In this document: piece after piece, positions 8,135 through 16,483 of the stretch | How positions within the stretch are numbered: the first letter of the stretch is position 1 | Layout: every line of letters begins with the position of its first letter | From: Caballeronia sp. INDeC2 | Lineage (GTDB): Bacteria; Pseudomonadota; Gammaproteobacteria; Burkholderiales; Burkholderiaceae | DNA: 64,000 nt | Assembly: GCF_023631325.1 (NCBI RefSeq) | Contig: NZ_JALQDG010000046.1 | Location: forward strand, 124,001 to 188,000 | Reading direction: 5' to 3' | The notes under the pieces: generated by a model | The model's database searches: none | The model's input: the letters and a program-made list of their open reading frames with translations, nothing else | What the model was told of the DNA's origin: nothing | Made by a program: the position numbers and the translations under genes

Positions 8135-9055
8135 CTAGAGAACATAGAGCCACGCGAGCAGGGTGACGATCGAGAACAGCGTGGTCATCGAGATGACCAC
8201 GCCGACCACGCTCTTCTCAACGTCGTATTCCGAGGCGAGCACGTAAGCGCTTTTCGCGGTCGGCACTGCAGCGCAGACGACTGCGGCGATGGTCGCGGTG
8301 CGATCGAGTCCCGTCGCGATGCACAGCGCATACACGACGAGCGGCACGATCACGAGCTTGAGGGCCGTCAGCAGCGCGTAGAGATTCACGCGTCCGCGCA
8401 ACTCGCTCAAGCTCAGATCGAGGCCGATCGCGAAGAGCGCGCACGGCGTCAGCGCTTCGCCGAGTATCGTGAGAAACGACACGGCGGGCGCCGGCGGCGT
8501 CAATCCGATGATCGACCACAGCAGACCGCAGATCGTCGCGAGTATCACGGGATTGGTCGCGATCTGGCGAATGAGCGCCGTCACGTCGATCTTGCGAGAT
8601 GCATCGAGACGGCCGATCTCGACCAGTACGACGAGCACCGGAAACATGATCGCGCCGACGAACACGGTCGCGACCGCCGCCGCGAGCACGCCGGGTTTGC
8701 CGTACAGCGTCTTCAGGATCGGCAGCGCGACGAAGCCGGTATTGGTCATCGACACGGCGGCTGCGAGCATCGCGCTCGCGGCAAGACTCGCACCGCGTGC
8801 GATTCTCGCGACGAACAAAACGGCCGCGAAGCAGATCATCGAGCCGCCACCGAACGCGGCGAGAAAGCGCCATTCGAGCAGCGAGTGAAGCGACTCGTCG
8901 GCGATGGTCACGAACACCAGAGCGGGCATCGCGACGTAGTACGCGAAGCGCATCAGCGACGGCGCCAACGCATGCGGCATGTAGCCCGAGACGCGCGCCA
9001 CCCATCCCGTCAGGATGACGGCGAAGATCGGAAGAATCATGCCGGCAAGATGCAT
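8135..9055 (-). CDS. AEC-family transporter (auxin efflux carrier superfamily)
   Basis: A 306-aa inner-membrane protein with about ten hydrophobic segments and the Mem_trans family pattern: an N-terminal GWVARVSGYMP, the central TNTGFVALPIL motif, and a C-terminal half starting near NPVILATICGLLW. Bacterial members move dicarboxylates such as malate or malonate, or unknown organic acids. It is convergent with the LysR gene and transcribed alone. Substrate not predictable here. Confidence 0.85.
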   Translation of the reverse strand: MHLAGMILPIFAVILTGWVARVSGYMPHALAPSLMRFAYYVAMPALVFVTIADESLHSLLEWRFLAAFGGGSMICFAAVLFVARIARGASLAASAMLAAAVSMTNTGFVALPILKTLYGKPGVLAAAVATVFVGAIMFPVLVVLVEIGRLDASRKIDVTALIRQIATNPVILATICGLLWSIIGLTPPAPAVSFLTILGEALTPCALFAIGLDLSLSELRGRVNLYALLTALKLVIVPLVVYALCIATGLDRTATIAAVVCAAVPTAKSAYVLASEYDVEKSVVGVVISMTTLFSIVTLLAWLYVL

Positions 9056-9127
9056 GGCGGACTCCGATGAATGATGCGCGCGGAATGGGCATTATTATCG
9101 GAGAAAAGCGTCGTGCGATGGCGAGCT

Positions 9128-10176
9128 TCAGTGCACGCTCAGCAGTGCGCGTGCTTCCTCGCTCGACAGCAGACCGCGTCCCTTGCGATTTGCGGCGCTC
9201 GCGGCATAGACGTCCTTCCTCGCATGCGTGATGCCGAGCGGCGCGAAGCCATTCGCCGGATTGAACGCGAGCTGGCTGATACGAACTTCGTCGTCGCTCG
9301 ATGGCGGTGCGGCGATTTCGAGTTCGCCGATCATGACCACCTCGGATTTCCATGCGACGGATGCATCGTTGATGGGCGTCGTATCTTCATCGATGAAGAA
9401 TTGCAGACCGAGTTGCCACTTCACCGGGCCTTGCTCCAGACGATTGAACAAGTCGGCCCGCAGATAGTTCTCGCCGTGGCGATCGGCATTCGTTCCGGCC
9501 GGCGTCGAGGGATGCGGATGAAGCGAGTATTTGATAGCCGCCTGCCCGAGCTGCACGACCGATCCCCAGTAGTGCTCTGTCGTCACGCTGTCGACGTGAT
9601 GAGCCTTGGTTTCCTTGAAGAGAATCGCGAGAATGCGCGCGCTCTCGATGGGCCCGAGCCTCGCCGTCATCATCTCGCGCAAGCCCTGCGCGATGCCGCT
9701 GACCGTTCCCTCGGCAAGCAAAGCGACGATGATATCGGCGACCGCCATGAACTGGGCCGCATCGCGGGCGTGCGAGCGGCCGCCTTCGTTCGTCATCAGC
9801 AGATCGGTTTCGGCGCCCTCCTCCGTGAAGAACTTGAGCGCGATGCCGCGAACATCGGATGACGTACGGCTTGAGGGCACGGTTGACCGTTCGATATGCG
9901 GCACGCGACGCGATACGAGATCGGTCCTGCCGATGCGAACGGTCCGAATCGCGCGGCGTTCGAAAATTCGTTTGCAATGCGAACTGTTCCGAATGCGCCG
10001 AGCAATTGCTTCTGATGCTGCGCGCGGTCGATCTGCCCGTTCAGGCTCGTGTGGCTGCTGGCGGCGAGCTTGGTTTGCTGCGCGCCGATCGCTGTTACGA
10101 GCATGGCGAGCGTGGTTGCGTCGTCGAGTTCGTCGGACCAGCCGGTGCCGTCGCTGATCGATTGAGGAAAGCTCAT
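9128..10176 (-). pseudogene. Catalase-family protein gene interrupted by a one-base frameshift
   Basis: Two overlapping frames together encode one catalase-like protein. The first starts at 10176 (MSFPQSISDGTGWSD, strong GGAGG upstream) and reads to RISNGQPCPQAVRHP. The second continues with DVRGIALKFFTEEG and runs to 9128 (ARALLSVH). Joining them needs one extra base near 9857, which would give RHPDVRG and a protein of about 349 aa, the length expected of this small catalase-related (SrpA-like) group. As written, translation ends after 126 aa. It is either a recent pseudogene or a sequencing/assembly error; the rest of the frame is intact, which favours a recent or artefactual change. Confidence 0.8.
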
Positions 10177-10397
10177 GATTTACCTCCGTTGGAGCGTCGC
10201 GCATGCCGCGCGTGGTCGCTGCTTCGCCGCGGATAAGAGGCCGTCTTTTTGGATGGGCTTAACTATCGACCGAACGATCGTCAGGAAACACCACGCATCC
10301 GGAGGGACATCACCCCGCCATTGGGGGACTGAGAAATGGGGAAGAAATGAGGTCGAAGGCGTCCCCGCCGCCTTCAGTACGTCAGTGCCGGTTTGCC

Positions 10398-10667
10398 TTA
10401 TTGACCGCTATAGATATTGCAGCTCAGTCCCGGCGTACAGAGCTGACTCGTGCTGCCCGTCCACGCATCGCGCGATGCGCTGCCGGACTTGTTCATCGAC
10501 ATCGCTCCGCCATAGCTGGAGTCGTTCGTGGCAGTGCTGCTGTCTTGCGCGCTTTGCTGCGCGACGCTGCCCTGAGCCGGCGACATCTGCATGTCTTGCG
10601 CCTGCGCGAAAGGGCTCATCGCGAAGACGCCGGCGGCCGTTGCTGCCAATAGAAAAGTTGCTCTCAT
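10398..10667 (-). CDS. Small secreted protein of unknown function
   Basis: An 89-aa protein with a clear Sec signal (MRATFLLAATAAGVFAMSPF, cleavage after AQAQ) and a mature part of about 65 residues rich in Ser, Gln, Thr and Asp. It ends with two cysteines (LCTPGLSCNIYSGQ) that could form a disulfide. The start at 10667 is preferred because GAGGTGATGGCG precedes it; an in-frame ATG six bases upstream is also possible. I do not recognise a named family. Likely periplasmic. Confidence 0.65.
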   Translation of the reverse strand: MRATFLLAATAAGVFAMSPFAQAQDMQMSPAQGSVAQQSAQDSSTATNDSSYGGAMSMNKSGSASRDAWTGSTSQLCTPGLSCNIYSGQ

Positions 10668-11041
10668 CGCCATCACCTCTTGAATAAAGGAATCGATTGA
10701 GGACTGCAAGCTTGCGACGGGCTTGCAACACGTATGCGAGGACCGGATTGCGGGCGCGGGCGGTACGCCTTCCTGGCTTCTGATCGAACGTGAGGGTTTG
10801 GGCCTGTAGGCTCCGAAAGCGCGTGGCTTGTAGCACGCACTCCTACCCTATACCGTGAATCGGAAAAGTAAATTCCCGATCGACGCGTTCCTTTGCACTC
10901 GCGCGCGACGAAGACTTTGCGAACGCGCTTGCTTAAGCGGATTGCGACATCGCCCGATTTTCGAAACGTTCGTGCTGCGCGCGTTCCGAAGCGGACGGCC
11001 GGTTTTGATATATTGGCTTTCCCGCCCGTGAGTTTCTGGCA
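10668..11041. other. Intergenic region without recognised gene
   Basis: A 374-nt gap between the divergent small secreted protein gene and the zinc-finger protein gene. It should hold both promoters. Short open frames here have no ribosome binding site or family resemblance, and I see no repeat or hairpin of note. Confidence 0.5.
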
Positions 11042-11509
11042 ATGCGTGTCGGCCGACCTGTCAAACCTCTGCCCCATCCGAACTGCGACTACTGCAACGC
11101 GCCTGCGACCCTGACGCGTGCAGGCGACGAAGCCTATCCCTATCGCGACGATCACGGCCCGCTCTGGCTGTGCGCCGACTGTCAGGCGTGGATCGGCATC
11201 TTTCCGCGCAGCACGCGCAACGTCCCGCTCGGCCGTCTCGCCGATGCCCGATTGCGCGATCTGAAAGTGAAGCTGCATGCGGCGCTCGAACCGCTCGTGC
11301 AGGCCAAGGTCCGGCGCGACGGCTGCAACGTTTTCGAAGCGCGATCCAAGGGGATGAAGTGGCTCGCGCAGACGATCGGCGTCGAGCCCGACAAGTGCAG
11401 CATCCACACGCTCGACGCCGGCCAGTGCGAGCGCGCGATCGCGGTCGTCGAACATTTCGAACAGGAACGCGGTCAGCACCCTTCAGATTCGGCGATCGAT
11501 GAACGTTAA
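11042..11509 (+). CDS. Zinc-finger-containing protein (DUF3268-like)
   Basis: A 155-aa protein with two CxxC pairs, CDYCNAPATL near residue 15 and CADCQAWIG near residue 44, separated by the segment YPYRDDHGPLWLC. This arrangement fits the small DUF3268 zinc-finger family found in proteobacteria. The rest is helical and charged. No good Shine-Dalgarno precedes the ATG at 11042, so the start is uncertain. Its end overlaps the most upstream possible start of the next gene. Function unknown. Confidence 0.7.
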   Translation: MRVGRPVKPLPHPNCDYCNAPATLTRAGDEAYPYRDDHGPLWLCADCQAWIGIFPRSTRNVPLGRLADARLRDLKVKLHAALEPLVQAKVRRDGCNVFEARSKGMKWLAQTIGVEPDKCSIHTLDAGQCERAIAVVEHFEQERGQHPSDSAIDER

Positions 11510-11537
11510 CCTGAGAAGGTCAACCATCGATGCTCGC

Positions 11538-12011
11538 ATGTCACGCACTCTTCCCTTTCAGCGCTCGCCTCGGGCGACGCGCGCGCGGCTCAGCAAGGCG
11601 CAGCTGCTTCCCATCCCTCGCGCGGTGGCGGACGAGCTCGCGCTCGCGGCGCATATGTCGCTGACGGCGCTGCGCTCGGGCTCGCCGGATATCGCGCCCG
11701 CGCAGCACATCACCGAGGCGATGTATCTCGCCAAGTTCCTTGCGGAAGCGGGCCACGGCAATTTCTCTCAAGAAGAACTCCTTCTCGCGGATCAGACGAT
11801 GGCCGCCGTGTTCGACACCGGCCGCGCATCCGGTTCCTGGACGCTCGCGGCAGAAGGCTTCGACCGGCTCGCGGCGATCGTGTCGCTTTACGATCATCAG
11901 TTGCGGCGCGCGTCGCTGGCTGCGCTTTCCGTCGCGAGCGAGCGGCTCGACCGCTTCAAGGCCGGCGAGCCTTATCAGCCGCTGCATTCGCGCAAGTCCG
12001 CGCCGCTCTGA
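11538..12011 (+). CDS. Conserved hypothetical protein (often annotated Fis-family regulator in Burkholderia)
   Basis: A 157-aa protein from MSRTLPFQ, with a basic N-terminus (RSPRATRARLSKAQLLPIPRA) and an all-alpha body. Similar Burkholderiaceae proteins are commonly labelled Fis family, but I see no convincing Fis helix-turn-helix at the C-terminus, so I leave the function open. The start is uncertain: an in-frame ATG at 11499 overlaps the preceding gene, while 11538 gives the more usual MSR start. Convergent with the TonB receptor gene, 15 nt away. Confidence 0.6.
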   Translation: MSRTLPFQRSPRATRARLSKAQLLPIPRAVADELALAAHMSLTALRSGSPDIAPAQHITEAMYLAKFLAEAGHGNFSQEELLLADQTMAAVFDTGRASGSWTLAAEGFDRLAAIVSLYDHQLRRASLAALSVASERLDRFKAGEPYQPLHSRKSAPL

Positions 12012-12026
12012 CGCGCGCGTTCACCG

Positions 12027-14069
12027 TCAGAAAGCGGTACGTAAGCCGATCATCACGCTGCGGCCGCCTTCGGGCGCGATGTCCCGCACGACGGAGCTTG
12101 CATAACGCACTTCCTGATTCGTCAGGTTTTGGCCGCGCACGTAGGCGAGCCAGTTGGTCGAGCCGAAGCGAAACTTGTACGTCAGGATGACGCCGAGCGT
12201 GGTGTAACTGCCCGTCGGCAGATCGTTGTCGGGCACGCGATGCTGCGCCCACGCGTGAACCAGCTCGGTTCGTGCGCCGTAAGGTCCGTAGGCGTAGTCG
12301 AGCGCGAGCGTCGCGCGCAATGGTGAGATGCGCGGCAGCGCTTCGCCGGTATCGAGATTGCGCGCATGCGTGTAGTCCGCGACGAACTCGACGTCGAGAC
12401 GCTGCGCGCCCTTGTCGAAGACACGCCACGTGCCGTCCAGTTCCACGCCATAGAACTCCGCGCGCACGCCGCGATAGACGGCTTCGTTGAGCGCATCGTC
12501 GGTGCCGGGCGCGACGGGTGCGTCGTCATCGTCGACGAGGCGGCCGGTATTGAACTCGGTAAGATAGTTGCGAAAGCGGCTGTAGAACACGCCCGCGCTC
12601 GCCTTGTTCGGGCCGCTCGCAAAGCGCAGCGACAGGTCGGTCGATATCGCCTTTTCCTTCTGCGCGTCTGGATTACCAATCAGATATTGGCCAGTGGCAT
12701 CGTGCGGGCCGTTTGAATAGAGCTCGTAGTACGTGGGCGCGCGCTCCGTGTACGCGACGTTGCCGACCACGCTCCAGACCGGATTCAGCTTGAAGAGCGC
12801 GCCGGCGGAGACGCTGCCCGCGTTGAAATCGCGCTTCGGCGAGCCGGCAAACTTTTCGTTGCCGCCCGAAGTCGGGTCGATGTTCACATGCTCGTAGCGC
12901 GCGCCGATGCTCAACTTGAGCGCGTCGGTGACGGACCACTCTTCGAGACCAAAAAGCGCCGCGTTGGTCGTTTGCGACGTGGGTACGAGCGCTTCGTCGC
13001 CGAGCGCCGAGAACGTGTTCTGGCTCAGTTGCACGCCGATCGCGCCGTCGAACGCGCCGATCTTCTTGTGCCGCGCCTCGATGCGCGCTTCGTAGCCGTG
13101 GTTGCGGAAGGTCGTGCCGGTCTCGCCGTCGTCGATTTCCTTGTGTTCGTAATCGGTGTAGGCGAAGTTGAACTTCAACTGGCTGAACGGGCCTTGCAGA
13201 TTGCGTATCTCCGATGCCGCCGCAATGTGGTCCTGGTGCATGCGCAGACGCACGTCGTCCTCGGCGACCGAACCGTAGTTCGCCTCGTAACCGTTGTAGC
13301 TGATGCCCGCGTAGCCGTCCGCCCACGTGTAGGACGAACCGACGGCGCCGCCGTGCCAGCGGCCGTCGCTGTTCGGGATGCTGCCGTAGGGCTGTGGGAC
13401 ATCGGGGCCGTCGAGCGCGCGCTGGCGATCGGAATGCGCGAAGCCGGGAATGCGTTCGTTGCTCGTTTCGCGATCGAAGGCATCGACGTGGAACGCGAAG
13501 CGGCCGTTGCCGCCCTCGACTTGCGCCGCGCCTGCACGGGCATCGTTAGCGCCGCCGTAGCTGGCATCGACCTGGCCCGATACGCCTTCGATCGATTCGC
13601 GCGGAATGCGATTGTCGATGGTGTTCACTACCCCGCCGATCGCGTTGCCGCCGTAGAGCAAGGCGGCCGGGCCGCGGACGATTTCCACGCGTTCCACGGA
13701 CAAGGTCTCTTGTGGCACGGCGTGATCGTAGGACAGCGAGGACGCGTCGAAAGCTGCCACGCCGTTTTGAAGCAGGCGAATACGGTCGCCGTCCATGCCG
13801 CGAATGATCGGTCGGCCGACCATCGGGCCGTAGGTCGTCGTGGAAACGCCGGGGAGACCGTTGAGGGTTTCGCCAAGGGAGTCGGCGCGTCGCAGAGTCA
13901 GCGCGGTTCCGTCCAGGGCGCTTGTTGGGGATACCAATGCGGCGGAGCCGAGCGGGTTCGCGGTGATGAAGATCGGTTGGATTGAGGTGTCTTCGACCGT
14001 GTTTGATTGGGCACGGGCCACGGTTGTCAGCAGCAGCGCGGTCCAAGGGACGAGAATGGGGGCGCGCAT
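12027..14069 (-). CDS. TonB-dependent outer-membrane receptor, ZnuD-like (probable zinc uptake)
   Basis: A 680-aa receptor. Signal peptide at the N-terminus (MRAPILVPWTALLLTTVARA), then a plug domain with the usual GMDGDRIRLLQNG and VERVEIVRGPAALLYGGNAI motifs, and a 22-strand barrel ending with the aromatic VMIGLRTAF. The plug segment SSLSYDHAVPQETLSVERVE and the compact size resemble ZnuD zinc receptors rather than siderophore receptors. A palindrome resembling a Zur box lies 41-58 nt upstream of the start, which supports zinc control. Start 14069 is chosen at the signal peptide; the open frame extends upstream across the operator. Substrate by inference only. Confidence 0.82.
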   Translation of the reverse strand: MRAPILVPWTALLLTTVARAQSNTVEDTSIQPIFITANPLGSAALVSPTSALDGTALTLRRADSLGETLNGLPGVSTTTYGPMVGRPIIRGMDGDRIRLLQNGVAAFDASSLSYDHAVPQETLSVERVEIVRGPAALLYGGNAIGGVVNTIDNRIPRESIEGVSGQVDASYGGANDARAGAAQVEGGNGRFAFHVDAFDRETSNERIPGFAHSDRQRALDGPDVPQPYGSIPNSDGRWHGGAVGSSYTWADGYAGISYNGYEANYGSVAEDDVRLRMHQDHIAAASEIRNLQGPFSQLKFNFAYTDYEHKEIDDGETGTTFRNHGYEARIEARHKKIGAFDGAIGVQLSQNTFSALGDEALVPTSQTTNAALFGLEEWSVTDALKLSIGARYEHVNIDPTSGGNEKFAGSPKRDFNAGSVSAGALFKLNPVWSVVGNVAYTERAPTYYELYSNGPHDATGQYLIGNPDAQKEKAISTDLSLRFASGPNKASAGVFYSRFRNYLTEFNTGRLVDDDDAPVAPGTDDALNEAVYRGVRAEFYGVELDGTWRVFDKGAQRLDVEFVADYTHARNLDTGEALPRISPLRATLALDYAYGPYGARTELVHAWAQHRVPDNDLPTGSYTTLGVILTYKFRFGSTNWLAYVRGQNLTNQEVRYASSVVRDIAPEGGRSVMIGLRTAF

Positions 14070-14109
14070 GGTTAGGGGTGGTTTGGGTCTGGTCACGTTG
14101 AGGTTTTGT

Positions 14110-14127
14110 GTAATGTTATAACGTTGC
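14110..14127 (-). promoter_or_regulatory. Candidate Zur box
   Basis: The 18-bp sequence GTAATGTTATAACGTTGC is an imperfect inverted repeat (its reverse complement is GCAACGTTATAACATTAC) with the TGTTATAAC core typical of zinc-uptake-regulator sites in Gram-negative bacteria. It lies 41 nt upstream of the ZnuD-like receptor start, where a bound repressor would block transcription. Confidence 0.65.
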
Positions 14128-14180
14128 AATACCGGATCGAATAAGCACGGCCATCTTCCGCCATGCAATACGCGACGCGA

Positions 14181-14195
14181 TGATATAACGTATCA
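14181..14195 (-). promoter_or_regulatory. Second Zur-like palindrome
   Basis: TGATATAACGTATCA has matching arms TGATA/TATCA around TAACG and shares the ATATAACG core with the candidate Zur box 70 nt away (seven helical turns). It may be a second, weaker operator of the receptor gene. The call is weaker because the arms differ from the first site. Confidence 0.35.
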
Positions 14196-15318
14196 ATCAT
14201 CGGCGCTAGGCATGCATGAATTTATAAAGACTGGCCCGCTTGGAAGTCGACACAACATCTGTATTGTTTAATACAACTTTTTATCCGGGGTACGGTTGGC
14301 GGCGTACGCCTTGAGGGTCGCTGAGGAACCGGCGACGTCACGCCTGCCGCCGCCGGCCTTTTCGTGAAACAAGCTGTGCAAACAGGCCTAACTTATTGAA
14401 AATAAATGGTTTGTTTGTTGAACTCGGGAATTTCGCCTGTTTCACGGGTTGCAAGCAGCGTCTGCCTCGCCTTCTCGAGTCATCGGACTTCGACTATTGA
14501 TTTCGTGCACCGCGACCGCAGAGGCCGGTGACCACAGCCTTGCTAAGATTTCCGGGCAGGCTTATCGCGACGCTGGACTTTGCTGAAAGGAGACGGGGGG
14601 CACCGTTGCAGAGCGTAATTCGAGCGTGGGCGCGGGACAGCGAATTACTTCGGACGTGAGCCTGGGCGCAAGCGCGCCAGCGTTTTTATGCGACGTCGCA
14701 ACGGCGGCACGATGGCCGGATCCGTATCGGCCTGTGAAATGAAATGATGTTCAGCCCCGCAATTTCGCCCCGGGAAGCAGGGAGGTGTCTTACCGCCTCG
14801 GAAGTTCGTGCTCCCTTTCAACGCGGTTCCTGTTCACCTTTACTGACTCATTTCATCCGACTGTGGACGGTTAAGCCGGTCGCTATCCTTTATTTCATAC
14901 TGGTCGAGCGCCTGTACGGGAACGACTCCTTCCTATTAGCCGCCCAAGTTCGCATCGTGCTGGGTTTTCTTTCAAGCGAGTCTGGGAGGCGGCTTCAGAT
15001 ATCGAGGACGGCATTACATTGATTCATCGCCGGATTGGAAAGGTGCGAATGCTGCATCCTTCGCTGTCGCGTCAACGGTCGAAAGGCGACCGCCGCTAGC
15101 ACTTCAAGCTGCCTTGGCCCGCCGCCGCGCGGCAGTTAAGACGTCCACTTCCCGCGCCATTTTGATCACGTCATTGGTGGATCAAGCATCAAATGGTGTG
15201 GCGCCGCCGTCTGCGAGAAGTTGGCAGCTGACGCTTGAAACACTCTTACTTCCGAACCGAGACAATAGGCCTTCAATTGTTTGATGTGAATCTCCTCTAG
15301 CCCTCACCAAAATCAAAG
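14196..15318. other. Long intergenic region between receptor gene and partition locus
   Basis: About 1.1 kb with no convincing gene. One open frame at 14744-15022 (92 codons) lacks a ribosome binding site and any family resemblance. Base composition is lower in GC than the flanking genes. No insertion sequence ends or long repeats seen. It lies beside the candidate parS sites and may mark a boundary where the replication/partition block joins accessory DNA. Confidence 0.4.
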
Positions 15319-15334
15319 TGTCCGAATTCGGACA
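15319..15334. other. parS: Candidate parS centromere site 1
   Basis: A perfect 16-bp palindrome, TGTCCGAATTCGGACA, located 172 nt beyond the parB stop codon. Burkholderia secondary replicons carry replicon-specific 16-bp palindromic parS sites near parAB, and this has the right size, symmetry and place. An identical copy lies 81 nt away. Confidence 0.7.
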
Positions 15335-15399
15335 GTGCACGGGCAGAGACTTCAACCCCGAACATAGCGACACCGAACGTCTTTCAGTGCGCTAGTTTC

Positions 15400-15415
15400 T
15401 GTCCGAATTCGGACA
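15400..15415. other. parS: Candidate parS centromere site 2
   Basis: Second exact copy of the palindrome TGTCCGAATTCGGACA, 81 nt from the first (centre to centre) and 63 nt before the parB terminator hairpin. Identical repetition of a 16-bp palindrome in non-coding DNA beside parB is the main evidence that it is the ParB-binding centromere. Confidence 0.7.
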
Positions 15416-15477
15416 CTGTACTCAGCGACCGAGCTCCAGTACGGCCGCCAAACGCAGTCACGCGGTCGGCAATAAAA

Positions 15478-15495
15478 AACCCGCCGAAGCGGGTT
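15478..15495 (-). terminator. Rho-independent terminator of parAB
   Basis: On the minus strand the stem AACCCGC/GCGGGTT closes a TTCG loop and is followed by TTTTTATT. It lies 10 nt after the parB stop and should end the parA-parB transcript. Confidence 0.85.
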
Positions 15496-15505
15496 GTTTG
15501 CGCTG

Positions 15506-16483
15506 TCACTCAGACCGTATCGAGAACATCTTCCCGATGTGGTCCCTCAGCTGATTTTCCTGCTCCTCCGTCATCACGCCCGCTTTGAATTTAAATGTAA
15601 GTCCCTTTACATCCTTCGTGATACTCCCCGCCTGGACCTTTCCTGCAAATATCTTCAGAATACTTCGTCCACCCGCATCCGTTGCAGACTCGCCTCGACT
15701 CGCCTGCGCGCTCAAACTTGCCGCGACCTTCGTTTGCACCAAGTCGCCCGAAAGCACCTGCGGCCACAATTCCTGAAGCGCCTTGAGTCCCTGCTCGCCA
15801 GACTTCTTCAATGCATTGACGATGTCCTGCGCCGACGACGCTCCAAGCACTGATGGATTCAAATCCAAATCCCGCTTAACGAAGTCCGGCAGTGAATCGT
15901 AAGCAAGAAATCGATAGAGATCACTCCGGGTAATGCCCATCGCTTCCGCAAGCCGCGTCCGATTCGGGAACTCCGCCTCCGCCCGACGAATGGCGATCGC
16001 GATCTCATAATCAGAGAGATCATCGCGCGTGACGTTTTCCATCAACGCCAATGCCGCCATGTCCTGGTCCGTGCAATCGATCACTACGGCACGAACCGTC
16101 GTCTTATTGATAAGCTTGTGCGCACGCCACCGGCGCTCACCCGCAACGAGCTGAAAAGCCTCCCCGATACGTCGAACCGTGACCGCTTGCAGCAATCCAA
16201 CTTCACCGATCGATCGCGCCAACTCTGAAAGTTTTGCCTCGCTAAACTGACGACGCGGTTGCCACGGATTCGGCACAATGGCGTCAATAGAGATTTCGGT
16301 CTCAACGCCTCGCGCCTCGAGTTCTTGAATCCGCAACTGAGCAGCCGCCAACGCACTCGTGATACCCGGCATCGTCTGCGGACCGCGGGTCGTCTTGTCT
16401 TTCTTGTTCTCGCCCTTGAAGTCGGCCGGCTTCGGAAGGTTGGCCGTCTTGGCCATGAGTTGCTCTCGAATGTTATTGCTCAT
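15506..16483 (-). CDS. parB: Plasmid/chromid partition protein ParB
   Basis: A 325-aa DNA-binding partition protein. The ParB/Sulfiredoxin domain (about residues 65-160) has the conserved VPNPWQPRRQF box and the CTP-binding GERRWRAHKL. The helix-turn-helix follows (RTRLAEAMGITRSDLYRFLAY). Its ATG overlaps the parA stop (ATGA), with GGAAGGAG inside the end of parA, so the two are translationally coupled. It should load on the nearby parS palindromes and work with ParA to segregate the replicon. Confidence 0.95.
   Translation of the reverse strand: MSNNIREQLMAKTANLPKPADFKGENKKDKTTRGPQTMPGITSALAAAQLRIQELEARGVETEISIDAIVPNPWQPRRQFSEAKLSELARSIGEVGLLQAVTVRRIGEAFQLVAGERRWRAHKLINKTTVRAVVIDCTDQDMAALALMENVTRDDLSDYEIAIAIRRAEAEFPNRTRLAEAMGITRSDLYRFLAYDSLPDFVKRDLDLNPSVLGASSAQDIVNALKKSGEQGLKALQELWPQVLSGDLVQTKVAASLSAQASRGESATDAGGRSILKIFAGKVQAGSITKDVKGLTFKFKAGVMTEEQENQLRDHIGKMFSIRSE

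Noticed and set aside
14363..14446. CGTGAAACA and TGTTTCACG, which together look like halves of the universal chromosomal parS
   Set aside because: The halves are 66 bp apart and not joined into the 16-bp palindrome; the duplicated palindrome beside parB is a better centromere candidate.
14744..15022. 92-codon plus-strand frame in the gap before the partition locus
   Set aside because: No ribosome binding site, no family resemblance and codon use unlike the neighbouring genes.
15182..15373. 63-codon minus-strand frame over the first parS copy
   Set aside because: It contains the palindromic site and has no coding signs.
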